Positions 24,211-33,069 of a DNA stretch of 39,568 nucleotides are shown here, piece by piece; within the stretch, counting starts at the first letter, position 1, and the number at the start of each line of letters is the position of its first letter. The translations under genes and the position numbers were made by a program. The DNA is from Candidatus Omnitrophota bacterium (GTDB lineage Bacteria; Omnitrophota; Gorgyraeia; Zapsychrales; Zapsychraceae): NCBI GenBank assembly GCA_015233115.1, contig JADFYJ010000020.1:1-39568 (forward strand). The letters run 5' to 3'. A model generated the notes under the pieces. It saw nothing but the letters and a program-made list of their open reading frames with translations. It did not search any database and was not told the DNA's origin.

Positions 24211-25692
24211 TTATTTTTGCGCTAAAAATTCATTAATGGAGCGGGCTGCCTCTCGTCCTTGACCCATGGCCAAAATAACTGTGGCTGAGCCCAGGACAAT
24301 ATCGCCTCCGGCCCAAATACCCTTGATCGAAGTTTTGCCATCCGTATCTGTTATTATATAGCCATTTTGATTAACCGCAAGATCTGGTGTCGATTGCTTG
24401 ATCAGTGGATTCGAGCCATTACCAACAGCAATAATTACCGTGTCTACTTCCATGGTAAATTCACTTCCTTTTATAGGAACTGGACTGCGGCGTCCAGTCG
24501 TGTCGGGGGCGCCTAATTCATAACGGAGGCATTCAATGGCTTTAACATACCCGGCATCATTACCTAAAATGCGATGGATGTTTTGCAACAAATGCAGTTT
24601 AACTCCTTCTTCTTTGGCATGTCCCACTTCTTCGGCCCGTGCCGGCATTTCTGCTTCTGTTCTGCGGTATATAACGTGAACTTCTTCTGCTCCCACGCGT
24701 AATGCCGTGCGAGCGGAATCCATGGCTACATTGCCTCCTCCGAGAACCGCGACTTTGCGGCCGTGATATATGGGTGTTTCAAATTTTTCAAGCTGATAAG
24801 CCTTCATTAAATTTAAGCGAGTCAGATATTCATTCGCGGAAAAAACTCCAATGCAATTTTCACCTTCAATATTCATAAATTTTGGTAAACCTGCGCCGCT
24901 TCCAATGAATATTGCGTCAAAGTAGTCTTTTTGCATTAAATCGAGAAGTTTGCGGGTTCGGCCGACTACGAAATCCGTGATAATATTCACGCCCATTTTT
25001 TTCAGAGTTTCAATTTCCAGCTCAACTATTTTTTTAGGGAGACGAAATTCAGGAATGCCGTAAACCATCACACCCCCTGGCTTATGAAAAGCTTCGAAAA
25101 TTGTAACTGAGTGACCTGCTCTCCGTAAATCAGCTGCTGCGGTTATTCCTGCAGGGCCGCTTCCGATAATGGCGACTTTTTTTCCGGTTTCTGCCTGAAT
25201 CACCGGAGATTTAACTAAATGATTTTGGCGGTCCCAATCTGCCGCGTATCTTTCAAGCCGCCCGATGGATACTGCCTTGTTTTTATCTTTTAAAGTCTTT
25301 CCCAAAGTACAGGGTGATTGACATTGCTCTTCCTGGGGACAAACTCGTCCGCAGACTGCGGGGAGTAAACTGGTTTGTTTAATGATGTTGATCGCGTTTT
25401 GATAATCACGCTGGGCTATTGCATTAATAAAACCTGGAATATTAATGCGTACCGGACAGCCTTGAACACATGGCGCGTTTTTGCATTGAAAACAACGGTT
25501 GGCTTCAACCAGAGCTTGTTCCTCAGTATAGCCGAGTGAAACCTCAGACATGTTTTTGACGCGTTCATTAGGATCTTGAGCCGGCATTTCCTGCAGAGGA
25601 ATTGTCATCCGGTGATGAGTAGATAATACGCCGTAAGCCTCGATTTTTTTGAGGTTTTCGCGGGAATGACATGTATTCTTCTTTGTGTTCAT
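24211..25692 (-). CDS. nfnB: NfnB-type FAD/NADPH oxidoreductase subunit
   Basis: A 493-residue protein of the glutamate-synthase small-subunit family. Cysteine motifs CFQCKNAPCVQGCPV and CGRVCPQEEQCQSPC bind two [4Fe-4S] clusters; GSGPAGITAA and GGGNVAMDSARTA are the FAD and NADPH Rossmann sites. The gene directly upstream encodes NfnA, so I call it the large subunit of NADH-dependent reduced ferredoxin:NADP oxidoreductase, an electron-bifurcating transhydrogenase, rather than GltD of glutamate synthase, for which no large subunit is present. Residues 8-13 (CHSREN) are encoded by a half copy of the palindromic repeat, so the natural start could be Met29 (MTIPLQEMPAQDP). Confidence 0.88.
   Translation of the reverse strand: MNTKKNTCHSRENLKKIEAYGVLSTHHRMTIPLQEMPAQDPNERVKNMSEVSLGYTEEQALVEANRCFQCKNAPCVQGCPVRINIPGFINAIAQRDYQNAINIIKQTSLLPAVCGRVCPQEEQCQSPCTLGKTLKDKNKAVSIGRLERYAADWDRQNHLVKSPVIQAETGKKVAIIGSGPAGITAAADLRRAGHSVTIFEAFHKPGGVMVYGIPEFRLPKKIVELEIETLKKMGVNIITDFVVGRTRKLLDLMQKDYFDAIFIGSGAGLPKFMNIEGENCIGVFSANEYLTRLNLMKAYQLEKFETPIYHGRKVAVLGGGNVAMDSARTALRVGAEEVHVIYRRTEAEMPARAEEVGHAKEEGVKLHLLQNIHRILGNDAGYVKAIECLRYELGAPDTTGRRSPVPIKGSEFTMEVDTVIIAVGNGSNPLIKQSTPDLAVNQNGYIITDTDGKTSIKGIWAGGDIVLGSATVILAMGQGREAARSINEFLAQK
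25655..25674. repeat. Half copy of the ATTCCCGCG palindromic repeat
   Basis: TTTTCGCGGGAATGACATG (plus strand) lies near the nfnB start and encodes CHSREN. Only one arm of the hairpin remains. Confidence 0.5.
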
Positions 25693-25697
25693 ATATT

Positions 25698-26528
25698 TTA
25701 CAGCTTTTCAAGCCGGCATTTATGCCACGCCTCTTGTTCGGTTTTTTTATATGCGCTCAAGCGTTTAATTAAATTATCAAAATCAACTTGATGGCCGTCA
25801 AACTCTGGTCCGTCTACACACACAAATTTTGTTTTTTGACCTACAGAAACTCGGCATCCGCCGCACATTCCTGTGCCGTCAATCATGATGGAATTTAAAG
25901 AAACCATGGTCGGGATTTTAAAAGGCCTTGTGGTTTCCGCGCAGAATTTCATCATTATAGCCGGGCCTATGGCAACCACCATATTGGGGTTTGGAGAATT
26001 TTCGCACAGGGCTTTGAGCGGTTCTGTGACCAAAGCTTTGCGTCCATAAGATCCATCGTCTGTGCATACGATCAGTTCATCCGCAATTTTTTTCATTTCG
26101 TTTTCCAGAATGATCAAATCTTTTTGTCTGGCACCCAGAATCACAGTCAGTTTGTTGCCGGCTTGTTTCATGCCCTGGGCGATAGGGTATAACGGGGCAA
26201 TGCCGATCCCTCCCCCTACGCATATGACATGGCCGAATTTTTCGATATGAGTTGGCATGCCGAGCGGGCCGACTATATGCGCGACCTGATCGCCTATTTT
26301 TAGAAGAGATAAGCATGTGGTGGTTTTGCCGACAACTTGAAAAATGACAGTTACGGTTCCGGATGTTATATCAGCGTCCGCGATAGTCAAAGGAATTCTT
26401 TCTCCGTCATCAGACACTTGCAAAATAATAAATTGTCCGGGGAGACGCTCTTCTGCGATCAAAGGCGCGAGGATTCGCATCTGGTAAACAAATTCAGATA
26501 ATTGTTTTTTGTCTGTAATGGTATTCAT
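25698..26528 (-). CDS. nfnA: NfnA-type FAD/NADH [2Fe-2S] subunit
   Basis: A 276-residue protein of the dihydroorotate dehydrogenase electron-transfer (PyrK)/NfnA family. GQFIILQ and ERIPLTIADAD bind FAD; VGGGIGIAPLYP binds NADH; the C-terminus carries the [2Fe-2S] ligands in GTGMCGGCRVSVG and FVCVDGPEFDGH with DFD after it, the NfnA signature. It sits 12 bp after an RseC-type gene and 5 bp before nfnB. The pair would couple NADH and ferredoxin to NADP in the cytoplasm. Confidence 0.9.
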   Translation of the reverse strand: MNTITDKKQLSEFVYQMRILAPLIAEERLPGQFIILQVSDDGERIPLTIADADITSGTVTVIFQVVGKTTTCLSLLKIGDQVAHIVGPLGMPTHIEKFGHVICVGGGIGIAPLYPIAQGMKQAGNKLTVILGARQKDLIILENEMKKIADELIVCTDDGSYGRKALVTEPLKALCENSPNPNMVVAIGPAIMMKFCAETTRPFKIPTMVSLNSIMIDGTGMCGGCRVSVGQKTKFVCVDGPEFDGHQVDFDNLIKRLSAYKKTEQEAWHKCRLEKL

Positions 26529-26540
26529 AATATTAAAGTT

Positions 26541-26945
26541 TTACGGTTTTTCTACGGAAACCGTGAATTGAGTTTGAGTTTTTTTGAAAAGAAAAAATAA
26601 ACTCAAACCGTAAATAAGCAGTGATGCGCCGGTGATCGACCACAAAAGTTTAGGCCGGTTCAAATGCGCGTTGATGATCTGTGTCACAATAAGTGTGAAT
26701 AAAGGGATAATTCCCGCCAGCCAAAACGCGGAAGCGTTGATGACTGGTTTCATTATAATGTCAAGTTTATCATTGAGTTTAAATTGTTTTGGATCACATT
26801 CGATTTCAATTTGGATAGTTGAACATTCCGACTTAGATTGACATTGCCCGTGGCAAGATGGACAAGACGCTATTTGTTGGGTTTCCGCCAGGATTGAGTT
26901 GTTGCGGATTTCTTTAACTATAGCGGGATGTTTAATTATTTTCAT
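26541..26945 (-). CDS. rseC: RseC/MucC-family membrane protein
   Basis: A 134-residue protein with a soluble N-terminus containing four clustered cysteines (28, 31, 35, 41; CPSCHGQCQSKSEC) and two transmembrane helices (~72-92 and 100-120). This is the RseC layout; E. coli RseC works with the Rsx membrane redox complex to reduce SoxR and affects sigma E signalling. Here it lies directly between a PilZ gene and nfnAB with 12-13 bp gaps, so a role in membrane redox sensing or electron transfer is plausible but unproven. Confidence 0.82.
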   Translation of the reverse strand: MKIIKHPAIVKEIRNNSILAETQQIASCPSCHGQCQSKSECSTIQIEIECDPKQFKLNDKLDIIMKPVINASAFWLAGIIPLFTLIVTQIINAHLNRPKLLWSITGASLLIYGLSLFFLFKKTQTQFTVSVEKP

Positions 26946-26958
26946 TGTTTGAACAATT

Positions 26959-27348
26959 TTATATTTGAAATTTTATGCTTGGGTGTTTTTTAGTGGTTTT
27001 TGATTTAGATTGCAGTTTAGTGCCAGTTTCGGATTTTTTGACTAATAATTTTACACCAACTAAATAATAGATACCGGATTTCTTTTTGGATAGACGGACG
27101 ACGGTCCCAAGTCCGCGATAAATTTCCAAAAGGCCTGACATGGTGACTTTGAGATCGAGAATATCATTTTGTTGATATTCAAATTCTGAAAAAAATGCCA
27201 CGCCGTTAACGCTCATATCATAGGTTGTGGATAAATGCCATTTTTTTTCCGCAGTTCGTCCAATGCCTTTGCTTAACCGGTATTCAATACTTAATACTCG
27301 CTTAGCGCGGTTAAATGCACGACGATCTTGTTCAGGTGTTTTTTCCAT
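26959..27348 (-). CDS. PilZ-domain protein (cyclic-di-GMP receptor)
   Basis: A 129-residue protein with both parts of the c-di-GMP site: RRAFNR (Arg9, Arg10, Arg14) and DMSVNG (Asp44, Ser46, Gly49), followed by the beta-barrel strands (VAFFSEF, LDLKVTM, GTVVRLSKK, YYLVGVKL). The C-terminal ~20 residues are Lys/Ser-rich. No ribosome site is clear. It heads the compact gene set with RseC, NfnA, NfnB and AmrS, which would link second-messenger sensing with redox genes if co-transcribed. Confidence 0.85.
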   Translation of the reverse strand: MEKTPEQDRRAFNRAKRVLSIEYRLSKGIGRTAEKKWHLSTTYDMSVNGVAFFSEFEYQQNDILDLKVTMSGLLEIYRGLGTVVRLSKKKSGIYYLVGVKLLVKKSETGTKLQSKSKTTKKHPSIKFQI

Positions 27349-27436
27349 AACTTTGAAATCAATAAGGGTTTATAAATATACAACGACTATATCAAAAAAA
27401 AACTAAAGTAAGAAGCAAAAAAATTAAAAGTAAATT

Positions 27437-28828
27437 TTATTCAGGCCTGATCATTTTTTGGGGATCGACAATTGTATCAAATTCTTCGGCTGTTAAAAAT
27501 TGTAATTTAAGCGCCGCATCCCGTAAAGTTGTATTTTCAGCATATGCTTTTTTAGCAATCTGCGCCGCTTTGTCATATCCAATATGGCTGTTTAAAGCAG
27601 TCACCAGCATTAATGAGTTATTAAGGTGTTTTTGTATTTGCTCCGTATTCACTCTAATACCGTCAATACAATGGTTTTTAAAACTTTTGCATGCGTCTGT
27701 TAAAAGCCGGATAGATTGTAACAAATTATAAATGATCACGGGTTTATAGACATTTAATTCGAAATTTCCGCCTGCTCCCGCAGCTGTAATGGCTGAATCA
27801 TTGCCTATCACTTGAACGCATACCATTGTCATAGCTTCACACTGTGTGGGATTAACTTTACCGGGCATGATGGAACTGCCTGGTTCATTAGCAGGCAAAC
27901 TGATCTCTCCGATTCCACAGCGCGGGCCAGAGCTGAGCCATCGTATATCATTCGCGATCTTCATTAAGGCTACGGCTAAAGTTTTTAATGCGCCGCTGGT
28001 TTCGACCATAGTATCATTACTGGCTAACGCTTCAAACTTATTCTCTGCGCTTTCAAAAGGAAAGTGTGTTAACTCTGCGATTTTTTGAGCTGTCTTTTCT
28101 GCAAATTGTAAAGGCGCATTAAGGCCAGTTCCTACGGCAGTGCCTCCTAACGCGAGTTTGTATAAACGGGGCATCACACTATTGATCCGGTCAATACTGT
28201 ATTTGATTTGTTGGGCATACCCGGAAAATTCATTGCCTAAGGTTAAAGGTGTTGCGTCCATTAAATGTGTGCGGCCTATTTTGATAATGCCGCTAAATTC
28301 ATTTTGTTTCGCGGTCAATGATGTTAATAGATGCTTTAATTCAGGGATCAATTTGGTGTTGATCTGTAAAGCGGCTGTAACGTGCATGGCGGTTGGAAAA
28401 ACATCATTGGATGACTGCGATTTATTAACATCATCATTGGGGTGTACTGGTTTCTTACTGCCTATAATCCCGCCTAACAGCTCGATAGCGCGGTTGGAAA
28501 TGACTTCATTGACATTCATGTTGGTTTGGGTGCCGCTGCCAGTCTGCCAGATCTTGAGCGGAAAATGATCAGTCCATTTTCCTTCTATAATTTCATCACA
28601 CGCGCGGATGATCGCGTCCGCTTTTGGGCTAGGGAGTAAAGATAATTCACAATTAACAGCCGCACAAGACTTTTTGACCAGGGCCAAACTGTGAATAAAT
28701 TCAGGCGGAAAAATTTCACTGCCGATCTTAAAATTTTCCAAAGAACGGGCGGTCTGCGCTCCGTAATATTTATCCGCTGGAACAGCTATTTCCCCCATTG
28801 TGTCAGATTCGATGCGTTGTGTGGTCAT
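27437..28828 (-). CDS. fumC: Fumarate hydratase class II
   Basis: A 463-residue class II fumarase, interconverting fumarate and malate. The signature [15 protein letters not shown], the N-terminal [20 protein letters not shown] and [11 protein letters not shown] are all present. I start at Met 28828 (MTTQRIESD) because the frame upstream to 28876 encodes a lysine/asparagine/glutamine-rich stretch that comes from a heptamer tract and is absent in the family. No Shine-Dalgarno is visible. It follows the stomatin gene after 90 bp. Confidence 0.95.
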   Translation of the reverse strand: MTTQRIESDTMGEIAVPADKYYGAQTARSLENFKIGSEIFPPEFIHSLALVKKSCAAVNCELSLLPSPKADAIIRACDEIIEGKWTDHFPLKIWQTGSGTQTNMNVNEVISNRAIELLGGIIGSKKPVHPNDDVNKSQSSNDVFPTAMHVTAALQINTKLIPELKHLLTSLTAKQNEFSGIIKIGRTHLMDATPLTLGNEFSGYAQQIKYSIDRINSVMPRLYKLALGGTAVGTGLNAPLQFAEKTAQKIAELTHFPFESAENKFEALASNDTMVETSGALKTLAVALMKIANDIRWLSSGPRCGIGEISLPANEPGSSIMPGKVNPTQCEAMTMVCVQVIGNDSAITAAGAGGNFELNVYKPVIIYNLLQSIRLLTDACKSFKNHCIDGIRVNTEQIQKHLNNSLMLVTALNSHIGYDKAAQIAKKAYAENTTLRDAALKLQFLTAEEFDTIVDPQKMIRPE

Positions 28829-28843
28829 TATCGTGGTTGATAG

Positions 28844-28919
28844 TTTTTGGTTGTTGGTTTTTGGTTGTTTTTTCATCAGTCGTTTTTTCTTCTGACGTCT
28901 GACTTTTGACTTCTGACCC
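28844..28919. repeat. Compound tract: TTNTTGG heptamers, CATCAGTCGTTTT core, CTGACNT heptamers
   Basis: TTTTTGG, TTGTTGG, TTTTTGG, TTGTTTT (28844-28871), then CATCAGTCGTTTT (28874-28886), then CTGACGT, CTGACTT, TTGACTT, CTGACCC (28892-28919). The last base forms part of the stop codon of the SPFH gene (28919-28921). Confidence 0.85.
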
Positions 28920-29668
28920 TAATCTTTTTTTTGTGGCATAAATGCTTTTATAAAATCCATAGGTATCGGGAATACAGTCGTCGTATTTTTGTCGCCGCCG
29001 ATTTCTACTAAAGTCTGCAAATACCGTAATTGAATCGCAACGGGATATTTTTCCATCAAGGCTGCGGCCTGACAAATTTTTTCAGCAGCGGAAAATTCCC
29101 CCTCTGCCGCGATAATTTTGGCGCGGCGTTCCCGTTCTGCTTCGGCTTGGCGTGCCATAGCGCGGCGTATTTCTTCCGATATATCGACATGCTTGATTTC
29201 GACATTGGTTACCTTAATCCCCCAAGGGTCTGTTTGCCGGTCAAGAATGGTTTGTAATTTTTCATTGATCATTTCGCGCTGTGATAAAAGTTCGTCAAAT
29301 TCCATTTCACCTAAAATGGTCCGCAAAGTTGTCTGCGCCATTTGCGATGTGGCGTAGTTATAATTTTCAACTTCAATGATTGATCGGATTGGATCAATAA
29401 CCCGGTAAAATACGACCGCATTGACTTTGACTGATACATTATCTTTGGTAATAACATCTTGCGGTGGAACATCTAAAGCGACTAGACGGGTGGGAATGAG
29501 AGTGGCTTGATCGATTGGCCACAAAATAAAACAAAAACCTGGACCGCGGGGTTCAGCTAAAACACGACCTAGACGGAATACCACTAACCGTTCATATTCT
29601 TTAGGAAAGCGGACTGAGTTAATCAACCAAATAACGAATAACGCGACGGTAATATACATGGTATTCAT
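28919..29668 (-). CDS. SPFH/stomatin-like membrane protein (slipin)
   Basis: A 249-residue stomatin-family protein: an N-terminal membrane hairpin (residues ~4-20), then an SPFH domain with [18 protein letters not shown] and [15 protein letters not shown], and a coiled-coil tail [18 protein letters not shown]. Such proteins form membrane-associated oligomeric cages in lipid microdomains and commonly pair with NfeD proteins. Start: ATG with GGAGGCAGAC upstream. It follows nfeD after 13 bp, confirming the usual pairing. Confidence 0.95.
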   Translation of the reverse strand: MNTMYITVALFVIWLINSVRFPKEYERLVVFRLGRVLAEPRGPGFCFILWPIDQATLIPTRLVALDVPPQDVITKDNVSVKVNAVVFYRVIDPIRSIIEVENYNYATSQMAQTTLRTILGEMEFDELLSQREMINEKLQTILDRQTDPWGIKVTNVEIKHVDISEEIRRAMARQAEAERERRAKIIAAEGEFSAAEKICQAAALMEKYPVAIQLRYLQTLVEIGGDKNTTTVFPIPMDFIKAFMPQKKD

Positions 29669-29681
29669 GTCTGCCTCCGAT

Positions 29682-30158
29682 TTATTGCTTGGTTACTGTA
29701 AGAGTTAATCCGTCAACATTTTTAACCATAACGGCATCACCCATTTTTATATCCGTATCAGCGATTGCATTCCAAAGTTCGCCATGTATATAAATTTTTC
29801 CTTTGACGCCTTTTGGCATGTCGGATTTTGCTTCTCCGCTTGTATTGAGCAGGCCTTCACGCCCGCCTTGCACCTTGGCCGTTTTTGCCTTTAAAGCCAG
29901 AACCAGCATGATAACAAGTAAAACTGCTGCAACAACGGTAAACGCAAAAATATAAATTCGGAAATGCAACAAGACCGGATCTGTGGTTTGAAATAATACA
30001 TTTGAACCCGCTACGATGGCGATTAGCCCTGCGATACCGCTGATCATGTGCCCGGGAATGTGAAGTTCAACGCTTAATAAAATAAGCCCAAGAAAAATCA
30101 ACCCTATGCCGTTGGATTGGCTGTGGCTTAAAATTTCCATAATGGAATTGAAGTCCAT
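29682..30158 (-). CDS. NfeD-family membrane protein
   Basis: A 158-residue short NfeD: three membrane segments (~20-55 and 70-90) and a C-terminal OB-fold domain ([23 protein letters not shown] written in two parts: [13 protein letters not shown], then [11 protein letters not shown]). It lacks the ClpP-like protease domain of long NfeD. AAAGGAG at its start is inside the end of pepA, with a 1-bp gap between the genes, suggesting translational coupling. It partners the stomatin gene downstream. Confidence 0.9.
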   Translation of the reverse strand: MDFNSIMEILSHSQSNGIGLIFLGLILLSVELHIPGHMISGIAGLIAIVAGSNVLFQTTDPVLLHFRIYIFAFTVVAAVLLVIMLVLALKAKTAKVQGGREGLLNTSGEAKSDMPKGVKGKIYIHGELWNAIADTDIKMGDAVMVKNVDGLTLTVTKQ

Positions 30159-30159
30159 A

Positions 30160-31602
30160 TTATTTCTCCTTTAAAAAATGCGTGAGCAAGCGTACTCCGA
30201 AACCTGTCCCGCCGTAACTGTAATACCAGCGTCCGGCATTCTCAACAAATGCGGGACCGGCAATGTCTAAATGCGCCCACGGCGTTTTTTCTGTAAATTG
30301 CCGCAAAAATTCCGCGCCGGTGATTGCTCCGCCGCCTTTTATATTGCTGACATTTTTTATATCCGCGTAATGAGACTTCATGGCATCTTTGATTTCTGCA
30401 TATAACGGTAACCGCCAAGTGCGGTCATCTGTGGCATCTGCTGATTTCATTAATGCCGCAGCTAATTTATTGTCAGTACTTAACAGCCCGGCATAATCAA
30501 AACCTAATCCAACTACACAAGCACCGGTTAAAGTGGCAATATCAATAATTTGGGCTGGTTTATAATTCTTAATCGTATATGCGATTGCGTCCGCAAGTAC
30601 CAGCCGGCCTTCCGCATCAGTATTTCCTATTTCGACACTTTTCCCTGAATAACCGACAAATACATCACCCGGCTTATACGAGCATGATCCAATCGCGTTT
30701 TCTGCTAAACCGCACACAAACAAAAGATTCTTTTTAATGCCGAGTTTTAATACGTTTTTAAGAGTACCGACCACAGCCGCTGCTCCGCTCATATCAGAGC
30801 GCATGGTTTCCATGTGTCCTGATGGTTTTAAATTCAGCCCTCCTGAGTCGAATGTTAAACCTTTTCCGATTAACGCTGTATAGGGTTCAGAAGTTTTTCC
30901 GCCGGAATATTTGACAATTATTAATTTTGGTTCCTTATTGCTCCCTTTATTCACGGCTAAATGCAATCCCATTTTTTGGGCGGTTAATTCCTTTTCGTTA
31001 AGGATTTTGAGCGTAATATTTTTTTGGCCTTTAACGAGCGTTTTAATGGTTTTTTCGAAATATTCCGACGTGATAATGTCCGCGTTATCATTGACTAAAT
31101 CCCGGGCAAAATTAACGCCCGCACAAATATCTATGGCTTCTTGATACGCGGGCTTGTTTTTGCATATTAAAGTGATTTGTTTGGTCTCCGGAACATCTTT
31201 GTCCGCTTTAATGTATTTTTTCCATTGATAGGTTCCTATAAGGATTCCTTCGATAACGGCGTTAATAATAGCGTCATCATTTTGATGCGGAATCAATTCA
31301 ACAGTTTTAGCATTTTTAAGATAAGACGATAAAATGGCTTTACGAACAGTCACCCGTAAACCGGTCATATTCGCGTCTTTGCTGTCATCGACCCCAACAA
31401 CCAAGGCTATCTTTTTATCAATAGTTAAAGGGAATGCCGCATCCTTTTCACCTGAAAAATTTTTAGTTTTGAATAGTTCGACAATGGCGTTTTGTATAGA
31501 CAGGGATGAAAAATTAAATTTTTTATTTTGAATCTGAGATTTAGTAACGAAAATCACAGAAACATTTTTATCAAATTGAGCAGATTCACGAAAATTAAGC
31601 AC
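30160..31602 (-). CDS. pepA: Leucyl aminopeptidase (M17)
   Basis: A 480-residue M17 aminopeptidase. The C-terminal catalytic domain has GKGLTFDSGGLNLKP (Lys, Asp metal ligands), NTDAEGRLVLADAIAY, and the downstream zinc-site residues; the N-terminal domain (to ~160) is the variable macro-like domain. It begins with GTG at 31602 (AGGA 9 nt upstream) and heads a pepA-nfeD-SPFH run. The enzyme removes N-terminal residues from peptides in the cytoplasm. Confidence 0.95.
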   Translation of the reverse strand: MLNFRESAQFDKNVSVIFVTKSQIQNKKFNFSSLSIQNAIVELFKTKNFSGEKDAAFPLTIDKKIALVVGVDDSKDANMTGLRVTVRKAILSSYLKNAKTVELIPHQNDDAIINAVIEGILIGTYQWKKYIKADKDVPETKQITLICKNKPAYQEAIDICAGVNFARDLVNDNADIITSEYFEKTIKTLVKGQKNITLKILNEKELTAQKMGLHLAVNKGSNKEPKLIIVKYSGGKTSEPYTALIGKGLTFDSGGLNLKPSGHMETMRSDMSGAAAVVGTLKNVLKLGIKKNLLFVCGLAENAIGSCSYKPGDVFVGYSGKSVEIGNTDAEGRLVLADAIAYTIKNYKPAQIIDIATLTGACVVGLGFDYAGLLSTDNKLAAALMKSADATDDRTWRLPLYAEIKDAMKSHYADIKNVSNIKGGGAITGAEFLRQFTEKTPWAHLDIAGPAFVENAGRWYYSYGGTGFGVRLLTHFLKEK

Positions 31603-31620
31603 GGGATAATATCCTATGTT

Positions 31621-31712
31621 GGTTGATGGTTTTTGGTTGCTGGTTTTTGGTGTTTAGTTTTTTTTCACCAATCGTTTTTTCATTGTCACATTGTTACACT
31701 GTTACATTGTCA
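31621..31712. repeat. Compound tract: GGTTNTT heptamers, CACCAATCGTTTT core, CATTGTCA octamers
   Basis: Six heptamers (GGTTGAT, GGTTTTT, GGTTGCT, GGTTTTT, GGTGTTT, AGTTTTT; 31621-31662), the core CACCAATCGTTTT (31666-31678), and four octamers (CATTGTCA, CATTGTTA, CACTGTTA, CATTGTCA; 31681-31712), ending 6 bp from the citrate synthase stop codon. Confidence 0.88.
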
Positions 31713-31718
31713 TGTTTT

Positions 31719-33047
31719 TCATTTCGCCGGGTTGAACCTTTTTTGCGGATCAACTGTCGCGCGTTGTTCAATCGGTGTATAATTTTGATTTGTATTTCCA
31801 ATATAAATTTGACGAGGCCGGCCGATTTTCATATTCGGGCTCTCAATCATTTCTTTCCATTGGGCAATCCATCCGGGCAATCGTCCGATGGCAAACATGC
31901 TAGGGTACATATTCACGGGAATGCCGATGGCTTTGTACATAATGCCGGAGTAAAAATCCACATTGGGATAAAGTTTGCGTTCGATAAAATATTCATCTTT
32001 AAGTGCGGCTTCTTCCATCTTTTTGGCTAGATCCAATAAAGGATCATGGATATGGAGCTTTTCAAATAATTCATCCGCACGCGCTTTGATAATTCGTGAG
32101 CGCGGATCAAAGTTCTTATAAACCCGATGGCCAAAGCCCATGAGCCTAAAATGGTCATTTTTGTCTTTGGCTTTTTCAATATATTTTTTGTAATTACCTC
32201 CATCAGCGTAAATCATTTGCAGCATTTCAATAACCGCCTGATTTGCGCCGCCATGTAACGGCCCCCATAATGCGTTAATCCCTGCGGAGACAGATGCGAA
32301 CAAATTAGCCCGAGAACTCCCGACTAGCCTCACCGTTGAGGTACTACAGTTTTGTTCATGGTCCGCGTGAAGAATGAAAAGCGTCTGCATGGCCCTGACG
32401 ACTACATCATCGATCTCATACGGCTTTGCAGGAGATGAAAACATCATGTTAAGAAAATTTGGAATATATTTCAGATCATGACGCGGATACACAAATGGTT
32501 CACCAATCGATTTTTTGTATGCGAAAGCTGTAATTGTGCGGATTTTGGCTAATAATTCGACAGTAATTTTGTCTATTTCTTGTTTGGTTGGATTAGGGTT
32601 CATTAATTCCGGATAATAAGCGGCTAAAGCGCCAATCATGGCAGACAATATCCCCATAGGGTGGCCATTAGATGGATACCCGTTAAAAAATTGTTTCATG
32701 TCTTCATGAATCATGGAAAAACGCGTGAATGCGGCGGAAAAAGAATCAATTTCAGTCTGGTCAGGCAGATGACCATAAATCAGCAAATAAGCTGTTTCCA
32801 AAAAAGTGGAATGTTCCGCCAGCTGTTCAATCGGGAACCCCCTGTAGCGTAAGATCGCATTTTCCCCATCCAGGAACGTGATACTGCTTAAGCATGAACC
32901 GGTATTCGCGTAACCCTGGTCAAGCGTGATATAACCGCTCTGAGTGCGCAAATTGCTGACGTCAACCGCTTTCTCGCCTTCGGTGCCCTCGATAATCGGG
33001 AGTTCGTAAGTTTTGTCATCGATGATAAGCTTGGCAAATTTGTCCAT
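31719..33047 (-). CDS. gltA: Citrate synthase
   Basis: A 442-residue type II citrate synthase, condensing oxaloacetate with acetyl-CoA. Active-site segments are HADHEQNCSTSTVR (His), GPLHGGANQAV (His) and GFGHRVYKNFDPRS (Arg/His); the N-terminal beta-rich region (DKFAKLIIDDKTYELPII) is typical of Gram-negative enzymes. Start: AAAGGAATATGCCAC before ATG. It is 22 bp after a nucleotidyltransferase antitoxin gene and so probably in that transcript. Confidence 0.97.
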   Translation of the reverse strand: MDKFAKLIIDDKTYELPIIEGTEGEKAVDVSNLRTQSGYITLDQGYANTGSCLSSITFLDGENAILRYRGFPIEQLAEHSTFLETAYLLIYGHLPDQTEIDSFSAAFTRFSMIHEDMKQFFNGYPSNGHPMGILSAMIGALAAYYPELMNPNPTKQEIDKITVELLAKIRTITAFAYKKSIGEPFVYPRHDLKYIPNFLNMMFSSPAKPYEIDDVVVRAMQTLFILHADHEQNCSTSTVRLVGSSRANLFASVSAGINALWGPLHGGANQAVIEMLQMIYADGGNYKKYIEKAKDKNDHFRLMGFGHRVYKNFDPRSRIIKARADELFEKLHIHDPLLDLAKKMEEAALKDEYFIERKLYPNVDFYSGIMYKAIGIPVNMYPSMFAIGRLPGWIAQWKEMIESPNMKIGRPRQIYIGNTNQNYTPIEQRATVDPQKRFNPAK

Positions 33048-33069
33048 GTGGCATATTCCTTTTTAAATT

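Noticed and set aside
24211-25692. Glutamate synthase small subunit (GltD)
   Set aside because: Same superfamily, but the adjacent NfnA gene with its [2Fe-2S] motif and the lack of a large subunit favour NfnB.
28829-28876. N-terminal extension of fumarase
   Set aside because: Encoded by a heptamer tract ([10 protein letters not shown]) and absent from class II fumarases.
16966-31712. CRISPR array
   Set aside because: Repeat units are 7-8 nt without spacers, and no cas gene is present.
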